From NCBI RefSeq assembly GCF_014839835.1, contig NC_071634.1, positions 15,606,453-15,670,452 of the forward strand: a DNA stretch of 64,000 nucleotides, written 5' to 3'. Shown here in pieces: positions 1 through 10,600 of the stretch (the first letter of the stretch is position 1; each line of letters opens with the position of its first letter). Source of the stretch: Dryobates pubescens. Lineage: Eukaryota; Chordata; Aves; Piciformes; Picidae. A program made the translations under genes and the position numbers. The notes beneath the pieces were generated by a model. It was not told the origin of the DNA, ran no database searches, and saw nothing but the letters and a program-made list of their open reading frames with translations.

Positions 1-512
1 CCCTCCCGGGCGAGAGCCCCCTCCCTGCCAGCCGCAGGCTGGTGGCTGTGGCTGTGGCACCACCTGGTGTCGGCAGCGAGCGCGGCAGGGGCTGAGAGTT
101 GGGCACAAGATGGTCGTGGGCCCCCAGCAGTAACCCATGGGCGACAGCCACCAGCCTGGGTGCCCCTGCAGAGCTGGGCACGGGGCTGGAAAGGCACCAA
201 GCATCACCCAGGGACCCCCAACAAAGTGCCCTTTGTCCAGGGGACCGCTGCTCCCACTGCCTGCCCTCTCCCTGCTCCTGGGGGGCGTTCCTCTGCCAGC
301 GCTGGACCTGCCCTTGTCCCCTGGCCCGGCCCTGGGTGGGAGGCTCCCCTCCACGTCCCCTCACCCTGATGCCCCCCGGGCAGAGCCGCAGCAGGGCTGG
401 GGGCTGCGGCCCGGCACAGGAAATGCCCCAGCTGCTGCCCAGGGGACACGGTGATGGGGGCCATGGGGACAGGAGTGCCACGGGGATGCTGCCTGACCCA
501 GCCCCTCTGCAG
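1..512 (+). other. Intron of HSPA12B upstream of the first visible exon
   Basis: GC-rich sequence ending in a pyrimidine-rich acceptor (ctctgcag) at 512. Several short open frames exist on both strands but none resembles the upstream HSPA12B exon, so I read it as intron. Confidence 0.6.
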
Positions 513-2608
513 GGGGTCCCTACGGGGCCGTAGGGGTCGACCTGGCCTTCGAGAAGCTGCTGTGCCACATTTTCGGGGAGGATTTCATCGCCACCTTCAA
601 AGCCAAGCGTCCTGCCGCCTGGGTGGACCTGACCATCGCCTTCGAAGCCCGGAAGAGGGCAGCAGCCCCCTCCCGCGCCAGCCCCCTCAACATCTCCCTG
701 CCCTTCTCCTTCATCGACTTCTACCGCAAGCACCGCGGCCAGAACGTGGAGACCGCCCTCAAGAAGAGCAAGTGAGGACCTAGGGGGGGGGGGGAACAGT
801 GGCCCTGGGGGGAGCTACATTTGGATGGGGCTAGAGGGCAAGGATAGGTCCTGGGTCTGCTGGGCTGGGAAGGGACAGCAGCAGCAGCTCCAGATGCAAA
901 TAGAAATGGGCAGATCCAGAAGGCTATGAGGAGACCTTCCTGTGGCCTTCCAGTATCTGAAGGGGGCTACAAGAAAGCTGGGGAGGGACTTTCTAGGCTG
1001 TCAGGGAGTGATAGGACTGGGGGGGATGGAGCAAAACTAGAAATGGGGAGATTCAGATTGGCTGTGAGGACGAAGTTGTTCCCCATGAGGGTGGTGAGAG
1101 CCTGGCACAGGTTGCCCAGGGAGGTGGTGGAAGCCTCATCCCTGGAGGTGTTTGCAGCCAGGCTGGAGGTGGCTGTGAGCAACCTGCTGTGGTGTGAGGT
1201 GTCCCTGCCCATGGCAGGGGGGTTGGGACTGGCTGAGCCTTGAGACCCCTTCCAGCCCTGACAGTTCTGTGATTCTCCTTCCCCAGTGTCAACTTCGTGA
1301 AGTGGTCGTCCCAAGGGATGCTGCGGATGTCCTCAGAGGCCATGAGCGAGCTCTTCCAGCCCACCATCAGCCAGATCATCAAACACATTGGTAGGTCCTG
1401 CAGCTGGAGCATCCCCTGGGACCCTGCACCCTGCAGTGCCACCTCCAGCCATGCCCCGTGCCCACCGCAGCAGGGGAGAAGGTCACAGGCAGCCCCCTCA
1501 GCCCTGCCCCAACATAGCATCACAGAATTGTCAGGGTTGGAAGAGACCTCAGGGATCATCCAGTTCCAACCCCCTGCCATGGGCAGGGACACCTCACACC
1601 ACAGCAGGCTGCTCACAGCCACATCCAGCCTGGCTGCAAACACCTCCAGGGATGAGGCTTCCACCACCCTCCTGGGCAGCCTGTGCCAGGCTCTCACCAC
1701 CCTCATGGGGGAGATCTTACCCCTGATATCTAATCTCCAACTCCCCATTTCTAGTTTTGCTCCATCCCCCCCAGTCCTATCACTCCCTACACCCTCAAAA
1801 GTCCCTCCCCAGCTTTCTTGTAGCCCCCTTCAGATACTGGAAGTCCACAATTAGGGCTCCTCAGTCTTCTCTTCTCCAGACTGCAAAACCCCAACTTTCT
1901 CGGCTTGTCCTCGTAGCAGAGCAGCTCCAGCCCTCTGCTCCTCCTCCTAACATCCCCCTTCCCTCCCCAGACGACCTCCTGAAGAAGCCAGAGGTCCAAG
2001 GCATCAAGTTCCTCTTCCTGGTGGGGGGCTTCGCGGAGTCAGCCATGCTGCAGAGAGCCATCCAGGCAGCCTTCGGCGCCGCCTGCCGCGTCATCATCCC
2101 GCAGGACGTGGGGCTGACCATCCTCAAGGGGGCCGTGCTCTTCGGCCTCGACCCCACCATCGTCCGCGTCCGCCGCTCCCCCCTCACCTACGGCGTGGGG
2201 GTGCTCAACAAGTTCGTGGAAGGGAAGCACCCCCGGGAGAAGCTGCTGGTGAAGGAGGGCAAGCAGTGGTGCACGGACATCTTCGAGAAGTTCGTCTCCG
2301 TCGACCAGTCGGTGGCGCTGGGGGAGGTGGTGCAGCGCAGCTACTGCCCGGCCCGCCCGGGCCAGCGCAAGACCATCATCAACATCTACTGCAGCGCCAC
2401 CGACGACGTCGAGTACATCACCGACCCCGGCGTGCGCAAGTGCGGCACCGTCAGCCTGGAGCTGGAGGCGCTGGCCGACGACCCGGGCCGCGCCCGCCGG
2501 GAGATCCGCACCAGCATGCAGTTCGGGGACACCGAGATCAAGGTCACCGCCATGGACCTCCGCACCGCCAAGACCGTCAGGGCCACCATCGACTTCCTCT
2601 CCAACTGA
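513..2608 (+). CDS. HSPA12B: HSPA12B, last three coding exons (5' part lies outside the window)
   Basis: Atypical Hsp70-family ATPase-fold protein, known from endothelial cells in other vertebrates. Three exons are visible: 513-771, 1287-1390 and 1971-2608. Each has AG acceptors and GT donors, and the phases join without a break (AA|T, then G|AC). The first encodes the segment with [17 protein letters not shown], the second [15 protein letters not shown], the third the C-terminal domain with [27 protein letters not shown] and [14 protein letters not shown], ending FLSN-stop. This is the HSPA12B C-terminus, about 330 residues of a protein usually near 690. The neighbours (C20orf27, SPEF1, CDC25B) match the HSPA12B locus on human 20p13, which argues against HSPA12A. 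Both introns carry CR1 copies in opposite orientations around the middle exon. No upstream exon was found in 1-512. Confidence 0.95.
925..1277 (+). mobile_element. CR1 LINE 3' fragment in HSPA12B intron
   Basis: Typical avian CR1 3' end: it contains gcctggcacaggttgccc and ccctgcccatggcagggg, and ends in the family tail cagttctgtgattct. The tail stops about 10 bases before the acceptor of the exon at 1287. It belongs to the same subfamily as the copies at 1516-1935 and 41745-42168. Confidence 0.9.
1516..1935 (-). mobile_element. CR1 LINE 3' fragment, inverted relative to the copy at 925
   Basis: Reverse complement of a CR1 3' end, beginning with the tail read as agcatcacagaattgtc and running through the same internal blocks as the 925-1277 copy. 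The two form an inverted pair around the 104-bp HSPA12B exon. Confidence 0.9.
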
Positions 2609-2650
2609 GCGCCAGGCTCGCCATGGGGACAGCCAGGGAACGGCGGCCGG

Positions 2651-3400
2651 CTCTGGACCCCCACCAGCCTCTGTGTTGGGCTTCAGACCCTCACCAGCCT
2701 CTGTGTTGGACTCTGGACCAGCAGCTGCCTTGGGCTCCAGACCCTCACCAGCCCCCGCCCCGACCTTGGGCTCTGGACCCCCACCAGCCTCTGTGTTGGG
2801 CTTCAGACCCTCACCAGCCTCTGTGTTGGACTCTGGACCAGCACCTGCCTTGGGCTCCAGACCCTCACCAGCCCACACACATTGGGCTCTGGACCCCCAC
2901 CAGCCTCTGTGTTGGGCTTCAGACCCTCACCAGCCTCTGTGTTGGACTCTGGACCAGCAGCTGCCTTGGGCTCCAGACCCTCATCAGCCCACACACATTG
3001 GGCTCTGGACCCCCACCAGCCTCTGTGTTGGGCTTCAGACCCTCACCAGCCTCTGTGTTGGACTCTGGACCAGCACCTGCCTTGGGCTCCAGACCCTCAC
3101 CAGCCCACACACATTGGGCTCTGGACCCCCACCAGCCTCTGTGTTGGGCTTCAGACCCTCACCAGCCTCTGTGTTGGACTCTGGACCAGCAGCTGCCTTG
3201 GGCTCCAGACCCTCATCAGCCCACACACATTGGGCTCTGGACCCCCACCAGCCTCTGTGTTGGGCTTCAGACCCTCACCAGCCTCTGTGTTGGACTCTGG
3301 ACCAGCACCTGCCTTGGGCTCCAGACCCTCATCAGCCCACACACATTGGGCTCTGGACCCCCATCAGTCCCCATGCTGAGCTCTGGACCAGCATCTGCAT
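2651..3400. repeat. 116-bp minisatellite with a 232-bp higher-order period
   Basis: The phrase ctctggacccccaccag recurs at 2651, 2771, 2887, 3003, 3119 and 3235, with a diverged copy at 3351. The spacing is 120 and then exactly 116 bp. Successive units alternate between accagcagctgcc and accagcacctgcc, so the array grew as dimers. Degenerate relatives continue to about 3590. Confidence 0.92.
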
Positions 3401-3842
3401 TGGGCTCCAGACCCTCACCAGCCCCCTGCACTGGGTATTGGACTCCCACCAGCCTCTGCTGTGCTCATGACACACACACAGGCTCTGGCCCCCCACCAGC
3501 CTCTGTGTTAGGCTCTGGACCAGCACCTGCCTTGGGCTCTGGACCCTTACCAGCCTCTGCCTTGGGCTCCAGCTCCACAAGATCCCCCATGGGCACAAGA
3601 TGCTTGACAGAGGAAACAAGCAGCTCATGGACCTGGCCACTGGACCCCACCACCCCCTTGCAGCCCCCTCCTTTCTCATGGGACCCCAAAGCTGCTCCCC
3701 ACATGCTGCCAGGCATGAAAATGGGTCAAGATCCAAGTGAAATGGGTCAGGATCCAAGTGAAATGGGTTGGGGTCTAACTGTCCCAAGGAGTGACTGCAC
3801 CCCCAACACAGCCAGGCTCACACAGCCCCTTGGGGGTGCCCA

Positions 3843-3848
3843 AATAAA
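3843..3848 (+). terminator. Poly(A) signal AATAAA, HSPA12B
   Basis: Canonical hexamer about 1.2 kb after the HSPA12B stop and the only one found on this strand downstream of the gene. Confidence 0.65.
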
Positions 3849-3985
3849 TGTACATAACCCCAGCCCTGGGGGTGCCACTTGTCCCCCCTCTCCCTTTCAT
3901 CCCTCCCATTGCAGCCACCAGCTCCAGTAACTCCTAGGGGAAGGTTCCTGGAGGTGAACCAAGCTCCAGCCCCTTCTCAGCTGAA

Positions 3986-3991
3986 TTTATT
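3986..3991 (-). terminator. Poly(A) signal AATAAA (minus strand), C20orf27
   Basis: TTTATT on the plus strand reads AATAAA on the minus strand, about 690 bases after the C20orf27 stop codon. It lies only 137 bases from the convergent HSPA12B signal. Confidence 0.6.
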
Positions 3992-4049
3992 GTCTCCCCT
4001 TGATATTTTGTGCTTAGCCCCCCCCAACCCCCAGCCCCAGGCACACACA

Positions 4050-4101
4050 GAGGTGTAGATATAGAGATCTCTATATTTATATATATATATATATATATAT
4101 A
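4050..4101. repeat. (TA)n microsatellite
   Basis: About 22 bases of alternating TA (4080-4101) preceded by imperfect TA/GA sequence, within the presumed C20orf27 3' UTR. It is one of very few AT-rich spots in the window. Confidence 0.9.
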
Positions 4102-4680
4102 GGCACAGAAAGCCTCCTGGTGCTTCCCAAACAGCCACTTCTGGTCCTTACTGGGGGGGGGGGGGAAACACCAAAGAAGCCAACTGGAAGGAGACTGAGG
4201 TGCTGGCTGCAACACAAGGACACAGACAAGGGGACATGGCCGCTTCAACTCGCCCCCCCTGCCCCCACACCTCCCCCAGGCCATGCCCCAGCTCAGCTCC
4301 ACACCCCAGGAGGCAACACTTCACCCTGGGGAGAGTCGGCTCAGCTCCTCCCACAAAGTTCCCCTCTCCCGGGGAGGAAAGCGAGGGGAAAGCAGCAAGA
4401 GAGGCTGGAGGCAGCAAGCAAGGGTCCTGGTGCACCAGGATTTGGGGCGACACCCCCTACACACACACCCCCCACCCCCAATCCTGCCAGCCGGGTGGGG
4501 ACAAGTTGAGGAGCAGCAGCAGCAGCAGCAGCTTGTCCCTGGAGCTGCAGCCCCCGGGGACCTGCTGACATCATGAGGAGAAGGTTGGGGTGGGGGGAGG
4601 GAGGCGGTGGGGGGATTTGTTGTCTCTTCACTTGGCGCTTCCCCCTCCGGAGCCGTGTGGGAGGGGGCCGGGGGCTGGGT

Positions 4681-7600
4681 CTAGTCGAAGCCGTGCCAGT
4701 CGCTCTGCTCCGAGTCGTACTCCAGCTCGGCGCCCACGCAGCGCACCCCGTCCAGCAGCATCGGCGTGCCGTGGTGCCGGTCTGTGGGACACCAGGGGGC
4801 AGTGACCGCAGGGCCACCGCGCACGGCCGCAGCCTGCCCGCTCCCGGGGCGCCTCTCGCCCTTCGCACAGCCCGGAGGGGGCGTTTTGAGGCTCGCAGCT
4901 GCTCGTCCTCCCTCCCTCCCTCCCTCCACAGCAGGGATGGATGGTGGCCCCCTGTCCCCGGGTGACGCCAGCAGAGCGGTCACTGTCCTGACAGGGTTCA
5001 GCCCCTGGGGTGCCAAGGCTCAGCTGCTGCAGTGCTCAAGGTGCTGGGACATGGGGTGGGGACACGGTGAGGTGGCAGAGTGGAGGATGGATGCAGAGAG
5101 CATCCCTGGCTCTCCAGAACCAGCAGAAGGCAGCAGGTCCCCAGGCAGGACTGCCAGAGCTCCCTGTTCCTGGCTGTGCTGGAGAGGAATTGCTGCTCCA
5201 AAGCCAAGGAACTGGCCAAGACCCCCGGCCCACTGCCCGCTGGCACTGGCAGACCCTTACCCATGACACGGGCTTGGACCACCACCTTGACAGAGGCCCC
5301 CTCGCTGGTCTCACTGGCCAGGACCATCTCCTCCTTCAGGACACCCTCCTTGTGTGCTGTGTACTCACACTTCACGCTGTGACCTGGGGACAGAGACAAC
5401 TTGAGACCTGGCTTTCAGCTGCCTGCACCCTCCCTGCCCTGCCTGCACCCTGAGCAACACCAGCACAAGCTCCACTGGGCTCCCTCCCAATCCTGTGCCT
5501 CGGTTTCCCCACCTGTGAGGCAGAGAGGAGGATGCTGAGCCTGGGTGAAGCACAAAAAACAACTCCACAGAGATGCAGTGGAGCTTCTCAGCACTGCCCT
5601 GAGGGCAACCCCAGCTCCTCCAGCTGCCTCTCACAGGATCTGTGCTCTAGACTCTTCACCAGCTTTGTTGCCCTTCTCTGGACACTTTCCAGTGCCTCAA
5701 TGTCCTTCTTGGAGAGAGGGGCCCAAAAGTGCCAGGTCTTGCTCCTTGCAGGGCAGAAGGGATATGGGAAGACCCCCTGGAGCCTCCAGCCCGGTGAGGG
5801 TGAAGGTTGGCTCTGGCCTCATGTGCCTCCCCCCCCAGTGCAGGGACAGAGCTGGCAGGGCTGAGGGAGGAGGCTGTTTGATGTGAAGAAGAAAAAAGCC
5901 CAACGTGCAAATAAAGGAGAGGCAGAAGGTGAAGCCAGCTCAGGCAGACCCCAGGTCAAACCCCTCTTCAGCAAAGGGCTGAGGAGCTGGAGGGCAGCAG
6001 GGCCAGGAGCCCAAGGGGAGCTCAGGGCTGGGCAATGCTTCCTGTGCCCAGATCTGGCAGCTCCACCTGCAGTGGGGATGAAAGGTTGTACCTGCAGGCA
6101 GGAGGAAGTTCTGAGCTCCTTATCTCCACCCCACGCTCACCTGGGGCCGTCCTGTCGCTGTGCCTGTGCCAGATCACAGCCCCAGCCACCAGCCCTGCCA
6201 TGGCTGCCACTGCAGCCAGGAGCCTGGCACCGCCTGGCAAGCCTGGCAAGCTCCATCCCTGCCTACAGCTGAGGATGTGGGAAGCAGAGCCTTGAGGGGA
6301 AGCTCAGCTGGCACCAGGACCCCAAGGACCTTGGGGACAGACAGTGGTGTGAGGCAGCAGCCTCCTCTGGGTGCCACCAGAGCTGCTCAGGGTCCCCAAA
6401 GGGCTCCTTTCCCCAGTGCCTGGCCCCATGCCCGGGCTGAGGTGCCAGCCTGAGGTGGGAAGCTTCAAGCAAACAAAGCTTAAGTGCTTTGCTGGGCCGG
6501 GGCCAGCAGCAGGGTGGGAAGAGCCACAGCCCAGCCCTGCCCCGGCAGGGGACACAGGAGAGCCACAGCCCAGCCCTGCCCCGGCAGGGGACACAGGAGA
6601 GCCACAGCCCAGCCCTGCCCCAGCAGGGGACACAGGACAGCCACAGCCCAGCCCTGACCCGGCAGGGGACACAGGAGAGCCACAGCCCAGCCCTGCCCTG
6701 GCAGGGGACACAGGAGAGCCACAGCCCAGCCCTGCCCCGGCAGGGGACACAGGACAGCCACAGCCCAGCCCTGCCCCGGCAGGGGACACAGGAGAGCCAC
6801 AGCCCAGCCCTGCCCCAGCAGGGGACACAGGACAGCCACAGCCCAGCCCTGCCCCGGCAGGGGACACAGGAGAGCCACAGCCCAGCCCTGCCCCGGCAGG
6901 GGACACAGGACAGCCACAGCCCAGCCCTGCCCCGGCAGGGGACACAGGACAGCCACAGCCCAGCCCTGCCCCGGCAGGGGACACAGGACAGCCACAGCCC
7001 AGCCCTGCCCCGGGCAGGGGACACAGGACAGCCACAGCCCAGCCCTGCCAGCCACAGCCCTGCCCCCAGCAGGGGACACAGGAGAGCCACAGCCCAGCCC
7101 TGCCCCGGGCAGGGGACACAGGACAGCCACAGCCCCACGGAGCCAGAGGGGACAGGCAGGCAGGAACAGCATCCAGCAGCTGCTGTCCACTGCAGCTGCT
7201 GGCACAGGACCAAGGTGTCCCAAGGCACTCTTCCTCAGAGTGGATCCTGGGTCCCCAGGGTGGGTGTCACCCCGCTGAGGGGGGCACTCAGCTGCCCAGC
7301 CAGCCCTGCTTCCCGCTCCCACAGATGTGCTAGCGGCAGACACTCTGAACCAGAGGCTGGTGCTTCTCAAAGCAAGCTCTGGCCCCCAGCTGCCTGTGGG
7401 TTCTGCTCCAAACACTCACAGCTCCTCTCCACCTTCCACCTCCCAGACTCAGCTGAAGCCAGCAGCAGACTGAGGCAAAATTGGGACCAAAGAGCATTTA
7501 ACCTCCTGGCTGCAGATGAGTTATGCAGGGACACAGGTCTGGAGCTACAAAGATGGGGCTGGGTACAGGCTGAGAGCACAGGATGGGGCAGGAGGGACCA

Positions 7601-10600
7601 AGCAAGACCAAGGGCTGGGGGAACTGGGAGGGAAGCAGGGAAGAGCACCCAGCAGGACCCCAGCCCTGCTTCCAAGGGGCTCCCAGTACGGACTGGATCA
7701 GGGCTGAGCTGCCACAACATGGCACAAACCACAGCCCAAGCTGCCTCTGCTGGTGTTGCAGGATGTTCTTCTCCAAGACAGGAGAATCAGCAGAGGGCTG
7801 GAGGCAGACAGAGAGGTGACCCCCCCTGAGCTCCAGCCCCTCGGTGTGGGCAAGGAGCAGACAGAGCAAGAGCTAAAAATACCAAACACGTCTGGGCTGA
7901 AACACCACAAGAGCTGCTCCTTGAGCAGGCAGGGCAGGGCTGGGCATCTCCAGGGAGGTGTGGGGGAAGCACAGCTCCCTGCTTCAGGGGGTAAAGCTCT
8001 CTGAGGCAGAGCTGCTGGGATGGGACCAAACCCAGCCTCATCAGTAGTGGCTGCAGCAAGACTTGTCCCGAAAGCCCCACGGGCCGGGGACAGCCTGAGC
8101 AGCCTGCTGTGCTCAGGGGGAAGGATGAGGACCATGAAATCACTGAGGCTGGAAAAGACCTCCAAGAGCACTGAATCCCACCTTTAACCCAGCACTGCCA
8201 GGACAACACCAAACCATGGCCCTCAGCACCACAGCTACACAGCTCTGAAACCCCTCCAGGGATGGGGACTGCCCTGGGCAGCCTGGGCCAGCCCTTGGCA
8301 ACCCTCAAGGGGAAGAAGTTGTTCCTCATGTCCAACCTAAACCTCCCCTGGTGCAACTTGAGGCTGTTTCCTCTTGTCCTGTCACTTGTTCTGGGGAGAA
8401 GAGACCAACCCCCAGCTGGCACCAGCCTCCTTTCAGCTGTAGAGGTCTTCCCTCTGCCTCCTTTTCTGCAGGCTGACCAACCCCAGCTCCCTCAGCTGCT
8501 TCTCACCAGACTTCTGCTCTAGACCCTTCCCCAGACTCACTGCCTTTCTCTGGACACACTCCAACATCCTCAGTGTCCTTCTTGGAGTGAGGAACCCAAA
8601 ACTGAACCCAGGACCTGAGGCTGGTCTCAGCAGTGCCCAGTGCAGGGGGATGAGCCCTGGCCCTGCTGGCCACACTATTGCTGACACAAGCCAGGCTTGG
8701 GGTTTGGAAGGCACTTTGGAGGACCCTCACCTACCGAGGCCACAACATCACAGCAATAAAATCCATCCCTGGGGGCTGCTGGGGGGCTCTGGGCTCTCCA
8801 AGGAAGAGGAATCATCCTCCCATGCCCAGCAAGGGCTCAGCCCAGGACCAGAGGGCTGCCAGTTGCTTCCCACCCCACAGAATCACTTGGTTCATGCTCC
8901 CCACATGGCCCCAGTGTGAATCAGATTCCCCTTGCCACCCTCACAGGCACTCAGGGAGGGTACCTCTGGGTCTTGCAGCCAGCCCAGGCACCCTCTGGTG
9001 GCAAGTACCCAGCTCAGTGGGTGGAAGCATGGGCAGGGGCTGGGAGCCAGCACAGCAACCACTGTGGGGACAAAGGGAGCAGGGGGGGCACATCTTACCT
9101 TCCGGCACGGGCGTGATGCTGATGACTCGGAGGTTGGGGTTGGGGAAGGGGACAGCACAGAGATCCTTCCCCAGCCTCTGCACCAGGGGCAGGAGGAAGG
9201 TGATCTCATACTTGTGGAGGATCTTCAGGAATCCCACCTGCAGGGGAAGGAGGGGGAGCACACTGTGGGAGCCACACCACGCCTCAGGTGGGCACTGAGC
9301 CACGTGGTGGTGCTCCCAGGCTGCCATCTGCCATCATCCCATCCCACCCCAGAGACAGGCACTCAGCAGGCACCTAGGAACCCAGCGGGGAGGGGGGAGT
9401 GGGGGAGCAGCAGCTGGGGGGGGGCCATTTCCACAACCCTGGGGGGAAATGTTAACAGATCTATCTGTTCTGGCTGCACAAGCAGCAAAAGAGCCCAGGT
9501 TTGGGCAGGGCCCTGGGAACAAGGACCCTCTGGTGCTGCAGGAGCAGAGAAGAGTTCTCCCAGCGTCTGGCTGCTGCTCCCGGTCTCCCAAAGCCAAGAT
9601 GACTCCCAGAGCATGTCTCCAAATGTCATGTGTCAGCTGCCATGATGGAAAGCAGAAGCCTCTGGGAGCTGGCTGCCTCCAGAGCAGGATCTGTCTCCAT
9701 CAAGCTCAGAAAAAGCCATTTTGGGAAGGGAGCAGCCAGCTCCCTGCCTGCTGCGAGGCTCCGGATCTGCGGAGAGCACGGAGCAGAGCCAGGGTCTGAC
9801 CTGACCAAGAGGACAGTCCCCTTCCTGGGGAGCAGCTGCTGGCTCTCCCCTTCACACATGCTCCAAGCTGCACCTCAACCAGCACATAAATACATATGAG
9901 AGACACATCTGTCTGTTTTGAGAAGAGAGGCTGGCTCAGATGATCCTTGAGGCCCTTCCAACCTGGGATTCCATGATTCCATCCATACACAACCCAGACA
10001 TAAAACATATGTGCTGTGCTTGCACATTCCTGGCCATCAGCAGCTCCAAGGCACCACTGCAACACAGCAGCTGACAGAAAGGACAATCATGGAATCATTT
10101 AAGGTTGGGAAAGAGCTTTAAGATCATGGAGTCCAACCCTTAGCCCAGCACTGCCAGGGCACCACCAAACCAGGGCCCTCAGCACCACAGCTACACAGCT
10201 CTGAAACCCCTCCAGGGATGGGGACTCCACCACTGCCCTGGGCAGCCTGGGCCAGCCCTTGGCAACCCTCAAGGGGAAGAAACTGTTCCTCATGTCCAGC
10301 CTAAACTTCCCCTGGTGCAACTTGAGGCTGTTTCCTCTTGTCCTGTCACTTGTTCCTAGGGAGAAGAGACCAACCCCCAGCTGGCTGCAGCCTCCTTTCA
10401 GGTCACAGCATTCTCAGGATGCTGAAGAGAGTGAAAGGATCCATTTTTGTTTCACAGCACCACTTTGATTCACAGAATCCTTTTGTGATTCACAGAATCA
10501 CATGCTGGGGCATGGTGAAGGCTGGGATGGACCTCTGGAGATCATCCAGTCCGACCCCACTGCCAAAGCAGAGGCACCCACAGCAGGCTGCCCAGGGTCA

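Larger units (their letters stand above)
2609..3865 (+). other. HSPA12B 3' UTR
   Basis: Runs from the stop codon at 2606-2608 to just past an AATAAA at 3843-3848. Much of it is the 116-bp tandem array at 2651-3400. The open frames through the array are products of the repeat and not extensions of the protein. Confidence 0.7.

Noticed and set aside
6263-7829. Open frames of 270-446 codons on both strands, Pro/Gln/Ser- or Cys/Trp/Leu-rich
   Set aside because: They come from a 39-bp minisatellite whose period is a multiple of three; no start context, splice sites or family match.
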